Positions 52,166 to 62,039 are shown, numbered from the stretch's first letter. The stretch: 64,000 bases of DNA from Lewinella sp038528965 (GCA_038528965.1 JBCBEC010000038.1:6912-70911), one strand, 5' to 3'. A program made the numbers and translations. The notes: generated from the sequence alone by a model not told the origin.

Positions 52166-53008
52166 TCAAACGTACCGCTTACGAAACTTACTAGGATTCT
52201 CACTAGTAACCTTCTTAAACACCCGATTGTAGTACGAAAGGCTCTCAAAGCCTGATAGGTAACACGCCTCACTCACACTTTTTCCCTTCATTAAATGGCG
52301 TTTGGAGTGACTGATACGATAGCGGTTGAGAAATTCAATAAAGGTATAGCGCGTCATTTTCTTAAAATACCGGCAGAAAGCTTCCTTGGTCATAAAGCAA
52401 ACGCTGGCGATTTCATCTAACTCAACTTTCCGATGAAAATTATTATCCACAAAGGCGTAGATCAGCCTTAGCCGCTCTTGTTCCCGGTTACTAAAAGTGT
52501 TTCGGTAAGGCTTTTCGTGCAATACTTCAACATCTTCTAGCTGCGAAAGCAGTTGTAATATTTCGGTCAATTCCAGGTATTGCTGAAAGGGGGGGAGGTG
52601 CTGCAAGGCAAAAAGCTTTTCTCCAATTGACGTTTTCTCCTTGCCCGCAAAAGCAATCCCTCGGCTAGATAGGGCGAACAATTGTTGTATAGCAGCCAAT
52701 TCGGGCGTATCCGAAAAATGACCTTCAACGAACTCCTTTTTGAGGTGCACTACTACTTTCTGATAATCAGACTGCACGCCATAGTCGAAATTCAGATGCG
52801 GGATGTTAGAGCCGATTAGGACCAAATCGCTCCCCTCGTAGGGCGAAATATGATCCCCTATGTGCCGGGTACCATTTGCTCCTTTGATATAAACTAATTC
52901 GTATTCTGGATGGAAATGCCAAAAGAATAAATCGCTTAATCGTGGATTAAACATCATGCTGAAGGAACGATCATTTCTACTGGTAATGGTTTCAAGCTGA
53001 ACCTTCAT
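52166..53008 (-). CDS. AraC family transcriptional regulator
   Basis: 280 residues. The N-terminal cupin-like sensor is ~15-110 (FFWHFHPEYELVYIKGANGTRHIG), and a C-terminal double helix-turn-helix is at ~180-280 (VELDEIASVCFMTKEAFCRYFKKMTRYTF and SVSEACYLSGFESLSYYNRVFKK). It is divergent from the PhyH gene with 140 bp between, so it probably controls the PhyH-SDR-Dabb-symporter genes. The ligand is unknown, but sugar sensing is common for this type. Confidence 0.9.
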   Translation of the reverse strand: MKVQLETITSRNDRSFSMMFNPRLSDLFFWHFHPEYELVYIKGANGTRHIGDHISPYEGSDLVLIGSNIPHLNFDYGVQSDYQKVVVHLKKEFVEGHFSDTPELAAIQQLFALSSRGIAFAGKEKTSIGEKLFALQHLPPFQQYLELTEILQLLSQLEDVEVLHEKPYRNTFSNREQERLRLIYAFVDNNFHRKVELDEIASVCFMTKEAFCRYFKKMTRYTFIEFLNRYRISHSKRHLMKGKSVSEACYLSGFESLSYYNRVFKKVTSENPSKFRKRYV

Positions 53009-53148
53009 TTTAAGACATTATTGGAATATTGAACCTCCTGTTTATTCAAAAATATCAATATTGTACAAATAGCTACTAAAAACGATAAAATCGCCGCTGG
53101 TTTTCTGCTTGAACTTTGCCTTATCGTTCAACATAAATCTTGCAGATC

Positions 53149-54129
53149 ATGAATAATCATCAAACTATAGTAGCTAATCAGGTACCAGATAACCAGCACA
53201 AGGAAATTCCTGGTAACCCATCGACCGCCAAAAGCAGTACGGTACAACTGAGGCAAGCTGCTACTCCAGATTCACTTCGCGTGCTCAGTATGGAAGACTG
53301 GGCGTTTTGGAAGCACAATGGTTATGTCATCATCCGGCAGGCAGTCTCCGCTGAGCAGGCTCAACAAACGGCGGATTTTCTGTGGGAATTCGAGGAAAAA
53401 GATCCCAATAATGCTGAAAGTTGGTACACGGATCCCCGGGCGGAAATACAGATGAAAGAACTGGCTGGTACAGGCATGGTGGAGGTTTACAACAATCAAC
53501 ACCTGTGGAACAACCGCCAAACACAACGCGTGTACGATGCCTTCGTGGATATTTGGGGAACGGAAAGGTTATGGGTTACTATCGACCGGGCTAACCTCAA
53601 CTTCCCCATTCGCCCCGGATACGAATACAAAGGTTTTATCCACTGGGACTATGACCCGGAGACCAAGCCGCAGAATGTACAGGGCGTCCTGGCACTAGCT
53701 GATCAAACGGATGAAACGATGGGGGGCTTTCAGTGTATCCCTTGGCTGTATCGCAATTACGATAGTTGGAAGCTAACTCAACCAGAGGACCAAAATCATT
53801 TCCAACCAGATATTACGGGTTTGGAAAACCATCTGGTAAAAGTACCTTTGAACGCCGGCGATTTATTGATCTTCAATAGCTCGCAACCGCACGGTATTCG
53901 CCCCAATAACTCAGAAGATAAAGTTAGAATTGCCCAGTATATTTCCATGATGCCTGCTCAGGAGGATAATGAGGCCTTGCGGGAATGGCGGATCAATTCT
54001 TGGAAGAATCGGGTGGCACCAGAAGGCTTCGCTTTCCCTGGAGATCCCCGGAATTGGGAGCAGACCAAATACGATCAGGCGGAACTATCTGAACTGGGCG
54101 AAAAATTGTTGGGGCTCAAAAATTGGTAA
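53149..54129 (+). CDS. Phytanoyl-CoA dioxygenase (PhyH) family protein, copy 2
   Basis: 326 residues from ATG 53149 (MNNHQTIVANQVPDNQHKE), close to the copy at 4054 over the full length with long identical blocks (ELAGTGMVEVYNNQHLWNNR, QNVQG, SWKNR). The Fe ligands HWD and the distal His in PHGIRP are kept. It is followed 3 bp later by the SDR gene, so the two are co-translated. The oxygenase and dehydrogenase may act in sequence on one substrate (inferred). Confidence 0.87.
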   Translation: MNNHQTIVANQVPDNQHKEIPGNPSTAKSSTVQLRQAATPDSLRVLSMEDWAFWKHNGYVIIRQAVSAEQAQQTADFLWEFEEKDPNNAESWYTDPRAEIQMKELAGTGMVEVYNNQHLWNNRQTQRVYDAFVDIWGTERLWVTIDRANLNFPIRPGYEYKGFIHWDYDPETKPQNVQGVLALADQTDETMGGFQCIPWLYRNYDSWKLTQPEDQNHFQPDITGLENHLVKVPLNAGDLLIFNSSQPHGIRPNNSEDKVRIAQYISMMPAQEDNEALREWRINSWKNRVAPEGFAFPGDPRNWEQTKYDQAELSELGEKLLGLKNW

Positions 54130-54132
54130 ACT

Positions 54133-54927
54133 TTGGATTTACAACTCGAAGGCAAAACAGTTTTCATTAGCGGCTCAACAGCAGGAATTGGCCTGTATAC
54201 CGCAAAGACTTTTTTACAAGAAGGTGCGCAGGTGTACATCAATGGACGTGCAGCGTCAACAGTAGACAAAGCAGTTTTGGACTTAAAGGCTACTTTTCCC
54301 GGTGCTGAGGTAGATGGCATTGTTGCTGACTTTGCAGATGCTACGGCTGTTGACGGTTTAATTAGACAGTTGCCCCACATCGACATATTAGTCAATAACG
54401 TAGGCATCTATACCGCTCAATCCTTCTTCGAGACCAGAGATGAAGACTGGCAGCGACAGTTTGAGGTCAACGTAATGAGCGGTGTACGGCTGGCCAGACA
54501 CTGTTTGCCAAAAATGCTCGAAAAGGATTGGGGGCGAATTCTATTCGTCTCCAGTGAATGCGCCACATTAGTTCCGGCTGACTTGATCGCCTACAGTACC
54601 ACCAAAGCAGCAGTGCTGGCCATTTCGAGGGGCCTGGCCCAGTTGACCAAAGGAAGCAAGGTGACGGTAAATACTGTTATGCCGGGCTCCACCATGACGG
54701 CAGGCGCAAAGAACTTCCTGGCCAGTATAGCGGAGCAAGAAAACAAAACCCAAGCTCAGGCTGAAGTGGATTTCTTTCGTGAGGTGAGGACCTCCTCTTT
54801 GCTGCAAAGATTCGCCACCGAGGAAGAGATTGCTAACAGCATTGTCTATTTTTCGAGTCCGCTTGCCGCAGCTACCAACGGGGCCACCGTTAAATTGGAT
54901 GGAGGTAGCATGGGCGGGATAATTTGA
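54133..54927 (+). CDS. Short-chain dehydrogenase/reductase, TTG start
   Basis: 264 residues: the nucleotide-binding GSTAGIG (~14-20), NNVG, and YSTTKAA (Tyr-x-x-x-Lys) catalytic motif with the upstream SSECA serine. The first codon of the family N-terminus (MDLQLEGKTVFISG) is a TTG at 54133. No in-frame ATG is near, so TTG is the likely start, aided by coupling to the PhyH stop 3 bp upstream. It would oxidise or reduce an alcohol/ketone with NAD(P). Confidence 0.88.
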   Translation: MDLQLEGKTVFISGSTAGIGLYTAKTFLQEGAQVYINGRAASTVDKAVLDLKATFPGAEVDGIVADFADATAVDGLIRQLPHIDILVNNVGIYTAQSFFETRDEDWQRQFEVNVMSGVRLARHCLPKMLEKDWGRILFVSSECATLVPADLIAYSTTKAAVLAISRGLAQLTKGSKVTVNTVMPGSTMTAGAKNFLASIAEQENKTQAQAEVDFFREVRTSSLLQRFATEEEIANSIVYFSSPLAAATNGATVKLDGGSMGGII

Positions 54928-54998
54928 GAACCCGACAAATTGAACGCTTACTTTAGGTCTCAGCTAGTGGGTAAACTATAAATATGGATCTAGTCAAC

Positions 54999-55078
54999 GG
55001 TACGTGGTATTTAGTACAAAGTACTTGGATTTCTTTAATTTGAAGTTAAGCCCGTACCAAGTACCAAATACCAAGTAC
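54999..55078. repeat. GTAC-rich inverted repeat element, copy 2
   Basis: Left arm GGTACGTGGTATTTAGTAC, AAAGTACTTGG; right arm CCGTACCAAGTACC, AAATACCAAGTAC, with an AT-rich centre (TTCTTTAATTTGAAG). The right arm is built of the heptamer GTACCAA repeated. Confidence 0.65.
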
Positions 55079-55151
55079 GGAGAGGGTTGTAGTAGTGTTT
55101 TTCAAACCAGGAATCTCCATTGCGCAAACCTCACCCAAATCAACGCTCAAT

Positions 55152-55595
55152 ATGAATTTAACTAACACATTTTTAATCAAGCTGCTTTTTATTTTCCTAG
55201 TCGTTACTGCTTGTCAGGAAACGCAAGAAGCTGCACCACAAGAAGCAGAAACGACCACTAGTATGAATGAATCCCAAGTAACAGAAAAACTGCTACGCCA
55301 CGTCGTTATTTTCAAGTTCAACGATGACTCCAGTGAGGAAGACGTCAATCGCCTCAATGAGTCATTCAATGCCCTGCAAGACGCCATACCAGTCATCAAA
55401 GATTTTGAGTGGGGCATCAATGATAGTCCGGAAGACTTCCACCAGGATTTTACCCATTGTTATTTACTGACCTTCGCTTCCGAAGAAGATCGCGATAGCA
55501 TCTATACGCCACACCCTGCGCACCAGGCCTTTGTAGCGAGTCTGCAGCCACACTTAGAGAAGGTGTTTGTGGTAGACTATTGGACCAATCCTTAG
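55152..55595 (+). CDS. Dabb (stress-responsive A/B barrel) domain lipoprotein
   Basis: 147 residues from ATG 55152: a lipoprotein signal (FIFLVVTAC), a short acidic linker, then the ferredoxin-like Dabb domain (LLRHVVIFKFNDDSSEEDVNRLNESF, CYLLTFASEEDRDSIYTPHPAHQAF, VFVVDYWTNP). Dabb proteins are small dimeric alpha/beta barrels of poorly known role. In bacteria, exported members are common in catabolic clusters such as this one. Confidence 0.85.
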   Translation: MNLTNTFLIKLLFIFLVVTACQETQEAAPQEAETTTSMNESQVTEKLLRHVVIFKFNDDSSEEDVNRLNESFNALQDAIPVIKDFEWGINDSPEDFHQDFTHCYLLTFASEEDRDSIYTPHPAHQAFVASLQPHLEKVFVVDYWTNP

Positions 55596-55896
55596 GTTTT
55601 CCCGTGATTGAGGTAGGCCTCGGTTTGGTGTGCTGGTTAGATAGTAGCTGGTGGTAATCGGGACTTTTTGTACCTGGTATTTGGCCTGCTTGCCATGTCC
55701 GCCATACGGGGTACTCCGACAGGCGAGGCGCGAAGTGTCAGCAAAGGCAAGGTCCGTAGTACTTGGATTTCATTATCGTAAATTTAGTCTTATACCAAGT
55801 ACCTGTTACTAAGTACCAAGTACAGTGAGCTTTGCGAGCGAACCGGAATGTTCTAGTGATAAGCTTCAGTGCAATGCTCACTTTAAACATGCGAAC
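55596..55896. other. Intergenic DNA with the interrupted GTAC element
   Basis: Apart from the third GTAC-rich element (55670-55823) nothing is supported. A longer frame could extend the symporter upstream to 55825, but ATG 55897 fits the family start. Confidence 0.5.
55670..55823. repeat. GTAC-rich inverted repeat element, copy 3, interrupted
   Basis: Left arm GTACCTGGTATTTGG, right arm TACCAAGTACCTG and TAAGTACCAAGTAC. Between the first left-arm part and GTACTTGGATTTCATT lies an extra GC-rich stretch of about 75 bp (CTTGCCATGTCCGCC to GCAAAGGCAAGG) not found in the other copies. Confidence 0.6.
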
Positions 55897-57564
55897 ATGA
55901 ATTTTTTAGACTTTGCAGTAGTTGCCATCTACTTTGGTATTATACTATGGATTGCCCGTTGGGCGGCTTCCGCCAAAGAGGATCGGGAGTTTTCCTCAGT
56001 CGACTATTTTCTGGCGGGGAAGAATCAGGGGTGGCTGGTCATTGGGGCTTCATTGTTTGCCTCAAATATTGGTTCTGAAATCATTCTTGGTGTTTCGGGG
56101 GCAGGAGCGCGAGCGGATATGCCCATGGCTAATTTTGAAATCCTGGCCTCCCTTGTACTCATTCTGTTTGGTTGGGTATTTGTGCCTTTTTATTTGCGTT
56201 CCGGTATTTATACCATGCCAGAGTTCTTGGAAAAGAGATATTCCAGTGCGTGTCGGAACTACCTGTCGGTGGTTTCGATTTTGGCGTATATCATCACCAA
56301 GATTTCCCTCATCATCTTCGCGGGTGCCTTGGTGTTTGAAGTGCTCGGAATTCCTTTCTGGACTGGTGCTATTATTACGGTAGTAGCGACTGGTTTTTAT
56401 ACCGTCTTAGGCGGTCTCAAGGCAGTGATTTATACGGATATGGTGCAGGCCTTTATCCTGATTTTAGGAACAATAGTTGTATGCATATTTGGCCTCCAGC
56501 AACTAGGGGGTTGGGATGGTTTAATGGAAACGCTTTCCTTGGCATCCTTGGAAGAAGGTAAACCTAGCGTCAACCAGTTCTTCAACCTCTGGCGACCTAT
56601 GGAGGACACTAATTATCCCTGGACGGGGATGTTGTTTGGTGCTCCTATTTTGGGTGTTTGGTACTGGTGTACGGACCAGTATATTGTACAGCGTGCCCTA
56701 TCAGCTAAGGATATCAGCAATGCGCGTAAAGGTGCCCTATTTGCGGGCTATCTGAAACTACTGCCCGTGTTTCTTTTCTTTATTCCTGGTGTCATCGCCT
56801 ATGCCATGCTGCAAAAAGGGATGATCAGTTTCTCCTTAGAAGATGCCGACCAGGCTTTGCCTGCACTCATCACCCAAGTCTTACCAATGGGGATCAAGGG
56901 GCTAGCTATTGCTGGTTTGCTGGCAGCCCTAATGAGTTCGCTTTCTTCGGCCTTTAATTCAAGTTCGACCTTATTGACGATTGATTTCTACCAAAAGATG
57001 CGTCCTAATGCATCGGAGCGGGATCTAGTCCGCTTTGGCCGTTTGGCTACGGTAGTGCTCGTTGTGCTTAGTTTAGGCTGGATCCCCTTTATGGATGCTT
57101 TAATGGGGGGCGGTATATTCCATTATCTGCAGAGTATTCAGGCCTATATCTCTCCACCCATCGCGGCGGTATTTCTGTTCGGACTCTTCTTCAAATGGAT
57201 CAATGCCCGTGGTGCAATCGTGGCCTTGTGGACAGGGTTTGCTATCGGAGTCTTTCGTTTGGTGATGGAGTTTATGCGCAATAATAAAAGCATTGCGGTA
57301 GCTCCGGATGGAGCTTTGGCGTACTTCCTAGATATCAATTTCCTGCACTTTGCTTTGTTCCTATTCTTGTTCTGTTCAGTGCTGTTGATGTTGGTGAGCA
57401 AACTAGGTACCCCGCAGTCAGAGGCCTCATTGGCTTTGGTTACTTTCCAGAAAAAAGCGACCCCTGTTTCCTTTAAGTGGACGAGGGATGTTGTTTTAAC
57501 AGTGGTCCTAGTGGCACTGGTACTTCTGCTCTGGTGGTTGTTTAGTCCGCTGGGGATAGGCTAG
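55897..57564 (+). CDS. Sodium/sugar cotransporter-like SSS symporter
   Basis: 555 residues from ATG 55897 (MNFLDFAVVAIYFGIILWIARWAAS). Segments typical of SGLT-like members: SLFASNIGSEIILGVSGAGA, FYTVLGGLKAVIYTDMVQAFILI, WYWCTDQYIVQRALSAKD and LLAALMSSLSSAFNSSSTL. Helices fill nearly the whole length. In the AraC-PhyH-SDR-Dabb cluster it is the likely importer of the pathway substrate. A strong terminator follows. Confidence 0.88.
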   Translation: MNFLDFAVVAIYFGIILWIARWAASAKEDREFSSVDYFLAGKNQGWLVIGASLFASNIGSEIILGVSGAGARADMPMANFEILASLVLILFGWVFVPFYLRSGIYTMPEFLEKRYSSACRNYLSVVSILAYIITKISLIIFAGALVFEVLGIPFWTGAIITVVATGFYTVLGGLKAVIYTDMVQAFILILGTIVVCIFGLQQLGGWDGLMETLSLASLEEGKPSVNQFFNLWRPMEDTNYPWTGMLFGAPILGVWYWCTDQYIVQRALSAKDISNARKGALFAGYLKLLPVFLFFIPGVIAYAMLQKGMISFSLEDADQALPALITQVLPMGIKGLAIAGLLAALMSSLSSAFNSSSTLLTIDFYQKMRPNASERDLVRFGRLATVVLVVLSLGWIPFMDALMGGGIFHYLQSIQAYISPPIAAVFLFGLFFKWINARGAIVALWTGFAIGVFRLVMEFMRNNKSIAVAPDGALAYFLDINFLHFALFLFLFCSVLLMLVSKLGTPQSEASLALVTFQKKATPVSFKWTRDVVLTVVLVALVLLLWWLFSPLGIG

Positions 57565-57595
57565 GCTGAGACTAGATAAGAAGGATTGATCATGC

Positions 57596-57637
57596 GAATT
57601 AGTCTGAGGTCTGAGTGCCCAGACTAATTCGATTTTT
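57596..57637 (+). terminator. Rho-independent terminator
   Basis: A perfect 11-bp stem GAATTAGTCTG/CAGACTAATTC with a 13-nt loop is followed by GATTTTTG. Confidence 0.85.
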
Positions 57638-57700
57638 GTGTCTTATTTTTGATAGATCAATGACCTAATCATTAAATGTAGACAAGCTCTTCCATCCATC

Positions 57701-58750
57701 ATGTGCTTATCCAAGATTCTCCGCTTATCTTTTCTGTTGCTCATATGCCATTTCATCGGCCGGTCTTTATTTGCTCAGGATACCTTGATTCTGTACACGG
57801 AGACAACCGGCTTTAATCACCAAACTGCGGACGAGTCTTTGATAATGTTTCAACAGATTGGTCTGGGACATGACTTCGTAGTGCGTCATGATGAAGACGG
57901 TAGCCTTTTTAATAAAACGGACCTGGGTGAAGCACAAATTGTAGTCTTCTCAAATACCAGCGGAAGCAGCGGACTTAACCTACAACAACAGGCTGCCTTA
58001 GAGTGGTTTGTCGATACGCTTGGCCGTCATTTACTTGGTATTCATGCAGCTAGTGACACCTATCGTCATAGCTCGGCTAACGGTGGTAATCAAGGTGCTT
58101 GGGATTGGTACGCAGAGACCTTGGGTGGAAGCGTTCAAAATGGCCCCAACCATACTTCCTCTAGCTACATAGGTACTATCAATGAGATCATCCCACATCC
58201 TTCCATCGAGAATATCGATTTTCCCTGGGTGAAAGAAGAGGAGTATTACTATTGGCAAAACGGCTACCTCAATGACGACATCCAGGTAGTTATGGAAGTA
58301 GATACTACGGGGGAGGAAACTTATGATGTGAATCGCCCAGTGGCTTGGTTTCGAGAAGGAGCCGCTGGTGCACGTATTTTCTATACCTCCTTAGGACATA
58401 AACGCTCCAATTTTACTGGTGGCTTTCCCTTTTTCGAACAGTTGATCGAAGATGCGGTTTTGTGGATGTTAGAGGACATTGATGTCTCTACGGATGACCA
58501 CCTCTTAGTGTCTGGGGATATCAGTCTTTTCCCTAATCCGGTCAGGGAAAGCTTGAACCTGCATCTTCATAACCCTGAGCTCGAACTGATCATTGAGTTA
58601 TATGATTTACACGGCCGACTTATCAATGGACCAACCCTGATGAGGGAACAGCATATTACCTTTGATGTAAGTAATCTTAGTGCGGGACTATATCTCCTAC
58701 TGGCCCGAAATGGCGAGCAAACGCTTAGCTGGAAGATCGCGATTAAATAA
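57701..58750 (+). CDS. ThuA-like domain protein with T9SS sorting domain
   Basis: 349 residues: signal peptide (LLLICHFIGRSLFAQ), a ThuA-like/glutamine-amidotransferase-fold domain (LILYTETTGFNHQTADESL, LLGIHAASDTYRHSS, RPVAWFREGAAGARIFYTSLGH) and a C-terminal type A sorting domain (LFPNPVRESLNLHLH...GLYLLLARNGEQTLSWKI). ThuA-like domains are frequent in secreted Bacteroidota proteins linked to sugar metabolism. The catalytic role is unproven. It is exported through T9SS. Confidence 0.88.
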   Translation: MCLSKILRLSFLLLICHFIGRSLFAQDTLILYTETTGFNHQTADESLIMFQQIGLGHDFVVRHDEDGSLFNKTDLGEAQIVVFSNTSGSSGLNLQQQAALEWFVDTLGRHLLGIHAASDTYRHSSANGGNQGAWDWYAETLGGSVQNGPNHTSSSYIGTINEIIPHPSIENIDFPWVKEEEYYYWQNGYLNDDIQVVMEVDTTGEETYDVNRPVAWFREGAAGARIFYTSLGHKRSNFTGGFPFFEQLIEDAVLWMLEDIDVSTDDHLLVSGDISLFPNPVRESLNLHLHNPELELIIELYDLHGRLINGPTLMREQHITFDVSNLSAGLYLLLARNGEQTLSWKIAIK

Positions 58751-58848
58751 GACTATTCAGCTAAAGTCAATCTTTATCGAACTTTTTCCTTCTTCCCGGT
58801 AGGGTATTTCCACCTTTCCTCTTTCTACCACAAACAAAGCCTAAAAAC

Positions 58849-60615
58849 ATGAGATCTTTAATCCCACTGGGGTTACTGATCTGGGGTGTAGCGCCCTGGA
58901 TCAGCGCCCAGTCCTATTCAGATTATTTAGGTGCCGGGCATAACGACGGCATCACCGTCACCAGTAGTCATCAAGAAAATACGCAGGAGGATGGTGGAAC
59001 TTCCGTAGACGGTTTTCCCATCTCTGATCCCGAGTTGCTAGCAGATGCCTCCCGCTTTTTGGCGCAAGCCACTATTGGCTACGATTACGAAACCATCCAA
59101 ATGGTGGCTGCAATGGGCTACGAAGCGTGGCTAGATGAACAAATGGCTTTGCCAGCCGAACCTACTCTTCCCATTGGTTACTTCCTGGAAAATCAACTAG
59201 CTGGCGAAGAGATTACTTTTGGTGGCATTACTTTCCGTTCTGCCTGGCTCAATCAAGTGCTGCGCTCACCTGATTTGTTGCGGCAGCGCATGAACTATGC
59301 TCTCAGTCAAATTTTTGTGGTCTCCGCCTTTGGTAGTGACCTGTTCGAAGACCACACGATCTTATCCAGTGGGTATTTTGACTTGTTGGGACAGCATGCT
59401 TTTGGCAATTATCGTGACTTACTCTCAGCGGTCAGCCGCCACCTCTCAATGGGAGTTTATCTCAGCCATTTCAATAACCCCAAGTCTGATCCAGCGAACA
59501 ATATTCATCCCGACGAAAACTATGCACGCGAGGTCATGCAGTTGTTTTCCATTGGTTTATACGAACTCAATAATGATGGCACTCGTCAATTGACGCCGGA
59601 TGGTAACTTCATAGCTACCTACAATAATGATGACATTCGCGAGTTTGCCAAGGTCTTTACCGGTTTTGGAGTAGGTGGCCCTGAAGGACAATTTGGGGTA
59701 GACATATGGGAGGTAGTAGAAGATGGGGGTAAATTCCCTATGGCCATGTACGAAGAGTGGCACGAGCAAGGGGAAAAGCGCCTCTTAAACGGTATGGTAG
59801 TCCCTGCCGGGCAGACCGGCCTACAGGATTTTGAAATGGCCATGGATAATTTGTACCAACACCCAAATGTGGGTCCTTTTATTGGCAAAGCACTCATCCA
59901 GTTTTATGTAAGTTCAAACCCTAGTCCTGCCTATGTTAATCGAGTAGCTACTGTATTCAACGACAACGGAGAAGGTGTTCGTGGAGATATGGGCGCTGTG
60001 CTGAAGGCCATTCTTCTAGACCCTGAAGCTCGCGATTGTGCGGCTATCGCCAACCCCACAGCAGGTAAACTTCGTGAGCCGATTGTCCGGTATATGCACT
60101 TCCTGCGGGCGTTTAATGCTGATAACCCGGCGCGTGTATTTTTAGACCCATTATTCGTTTGGGGGGAGAATGTTGGGCAGATTCCAATGTATGCTTCCAG
60201 CGTATTCAATTTCTATCAGCCTGAGTTCCAACCTAACGGACCCATTGCGGAGCAAGATCTGGTGGCGCCCGTCTTTCAAATTCACAATTCCTCGAGTTCA
60301 ATTGGCTATATCAATATGGTCAATCAATGGACTTTTGAAGGATATCCCTTAGATGATCTTACGGAAGATGTCAATGCTGAGGGGGCGAATGTTCAATTGG
60401 CAACAAGCTTAGACTACACGGATGAGGTTGCTTTACTAACTGATCCTGTAGAGCTAGTGGATCGACTCAACATCCTCTTGGCTGCTGGTCAACTGTCGAT
60501 GAGCACGCAGGAGACCATCGTCACTGCCCTGCAAAGTGTCGAGGACGAAGAGCAACGGCTTCCGCTGGCCATCTACCTGGTTCTGATTTCACCTGATTTC
60601 GCCATTCTAAAATAA
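58849..60615 (+). CDS. DUF1800 domain-containing secreted protein
   Basis: 588 residues with a signal peptide (PLGLLIWGVAPWISAQ) and the DUF1800 body (SRFLAQATIGYDYETIQMV, LRQRMNYALSQIFVVS, NYAREVMQLFSIGLYEL). DUF1800 proteins are almost always beside a DUF1501 protein, as here with 5 bp between. The function is unknown. Upstream (58792-58814) is the motif shared with the transglutaminase operon leader. Confidence 0.9.
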   Translation: MRSLIPLGLLIWGVAPWISAQSYSDYLGAGHNDGITVTSSHQENTQEDGGTSVDGFPISDPELLADASRFLAQATIGYDYETIQMVAAMGYEAWLDEQMALPAEPTLPIGYFLENQLAGEEITFGGITFRSAWLNQVLRSPDLLRQRMNYALSQIFVVSAFGSDLFEDHTILSSGYFDLLGQHAFGNYRDLLSAVSRHLSMGVYLSHFNNPKSDPANNIHPDENYAREVMQLFSIGLYELNNDGTRQLTPDGNFIATYNNDDIREFAKVFTGFGVGGPEGQFGVDIWEVVEDGGKFPMAMYEEWHEQGEKRLLNGMVVPAGQTGLQDFEMAMDNLYQHPNVGPFIGKALIQFYVSSNPSPAYVNRVATVFNDNGEGVRGDMGAVLKAILLDPEARDCAAIANPTAGKLREPIVRYMHFLRAFNADNPARVFLDPLFVWGENVGQIPMYASSVFNFYQPEFQPNGPIAEQDLVAPVFQIHNSSSSIGYINMVNQWTFEGYPLDDLTEDVNAEGANVQLATSLDYTDEVALLTDPVELVDRLNILLAAGQLSMSTQETIVTALQSVEDEEQRLPLAIYLVLISPDFAILK

Positions 60616-60620
60616 TCCTC

Positions 60621-62039
60621 ATGTCGCACGATCATAAACATATTAGTAGACGTAAGTTTTTGGGTACGGCCAGTTGTGCAGCCATCGGTACCACTACTTT
60701 CTTCTCAACGCTTTTTAATCTGGGGATGGCGAATGCCGCTGCTTCCCGCACGGCTAAGTCTGCCGCTGCACTAGGAGGAGGGGATTACAAAGCCATGGTT
60801 TGCATTTTGCTGGCTGGTGGTAATGATTCCTTCAACATGTTGGTGCCGCGTACCGGTAGTGCTTATGATGCCTACAGCATTACGCGCTCCAATCAGGCGC
60901 TAGCGCAAAACTCCCTACTACCACTTACTCCATTGGTAGGTGGGCAGCCAGAATTGGGGGTTCATCCAGCTATGCCGGAAGTACAGCAGATGTTTGACGG
61001 CGGTCGCTTAGCTTTTGTGTCCAATGTAGGTACGTTGGTGCAGCCCACCACACGTGAGCAGTTCTTCAGTGAGTCGGTGCCTTTACCACTAGGTTTGTTT
61101 TCTCACGCAGATCAGATCCAACAGTGGCAGACTTCGGTACCCAATTCCCGATCTGCCTTTGGTTGGGGTGGCCGTGTGGCGGATATTCTTCAGGATATGA
61201 ACGCCAATCAGAATATCTCCATGAGTATTTCCCTATCTGGACGAAACGTATTTCAGTCTGGTAATCAAACGGCAGAATACACTATTCGTCCTACCGGAAC
61301 GGGAAGTATCGGTATCGAAGGCTATAACGGCCCGGATATGATTGATCAGATCCGTACCACAGCCGTAAATAGTCTGATGGAAGAGCAATACACAGACGTA
61401 TTCAAGCAGACTTACGCCGGAGTAGTAAAGAACGCACAGGATGCCCACCAGCAGTTTAGTACTGCCATTGGTGGTGTTAATCTAAGCACTACTTTTTCTC
61501 CCTCCTACCTATCGCAAAGTATGGGTATGGTGGCCAAAACCATCGCTGCGCGGGAGACTTTGGATGTATGTCGGCAGACCTTCTTCATTACATTTGGGGG
61601 CTGGGATCACCACGATGAACTACTGAACAACCAGAACGCAATGCTTGGGGTAGTGAGTAAGGCATTGGGCGAATTCAACGCTGCCATGAACGAACTGGGA
61701 TTAGCGGATAAGGTGACCACTTTCACCATTTCCGACTTTGCGCGTACACTTACCTCCAATGGTAATGGTACCGACCACGGCTGGGGAGGTAACACTATCG
61801 TAATGGGCGGTGGAGTAAATGGTGGACAAATCTTTGGTCAGTATCCTTCTTTGGCCTTAGATAGCATTTTGGATGTGGGCAATGGTGTACTCGTTCCTAC
61901 GACTTCCACCGATGAGTATTTCGCGGAGCTGGCTCAGTGGTTTGGGGTTACCAATAGTGACCTGACCAACATCTTTCCCAACCTGCTCAATTTCTACACC
62001 CCAGGTGGTTCGCCGCCGATAGGCTTTATGCAGGTGTAA
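60621..62039 (+). CDS. DUF1501 domain-containing protein with Tat-like signal
   Basis: 472 residues starting with a twin-arginine signal (ISRRKFLGTASCAAIGTTTF) and continuing with the DUF1501 body, a sulfatase/alkaline-phosphatase-like fold (MVCILLAGGNDSFNMLVPR, FTISDFARTLTSNGNGTDHGWGG, where the His/Asp set may bind metal). Export via Tat means it folds before secretion. It is the partner of the DUF1800 gene 5 bp upstream. Confidence 0.9.
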   Translation: MSHDHKHISRRKFLGTASCAAIGTTTFFSTLFNLGMANAAASRTAKSAAALGGGDYKAMVCILLAGGNDSFNMLVPRTGSAYDAYSITRSNQALAQNSLLPLTPLVGGQPELGVHPAMPEVQQMFDGGRLAFVSNVGTLVQPTTREQFFSESVPLPLGLFSHADQIQQWQTSVPNSRSAFGWGGRVADILQDMNANQNISMSISLSGRNVFQSGNQTAEYTIRPTGTGSIGIEGYNGPDMIDQIRTTAVNSLMEEQYTDVFKQTYAGVVKNAQDAHQQFSTAIGGVNLSTTFSPSYLSQSMGMVAKTIAARETLDVCRQTFFITFGGWDHHDELLNNQNAMLGVVSKALGEFNAAMNELGLADKVTTFTISDFARTLTSNGNGTDHGWGGNTIVMGGGVNGGQIFGQYPSLALDSILDVGNGVLVPTTSTDEYFAELAQWFGVTNSDLTNIFPNLLNFYTPGGSPPIGFMQV

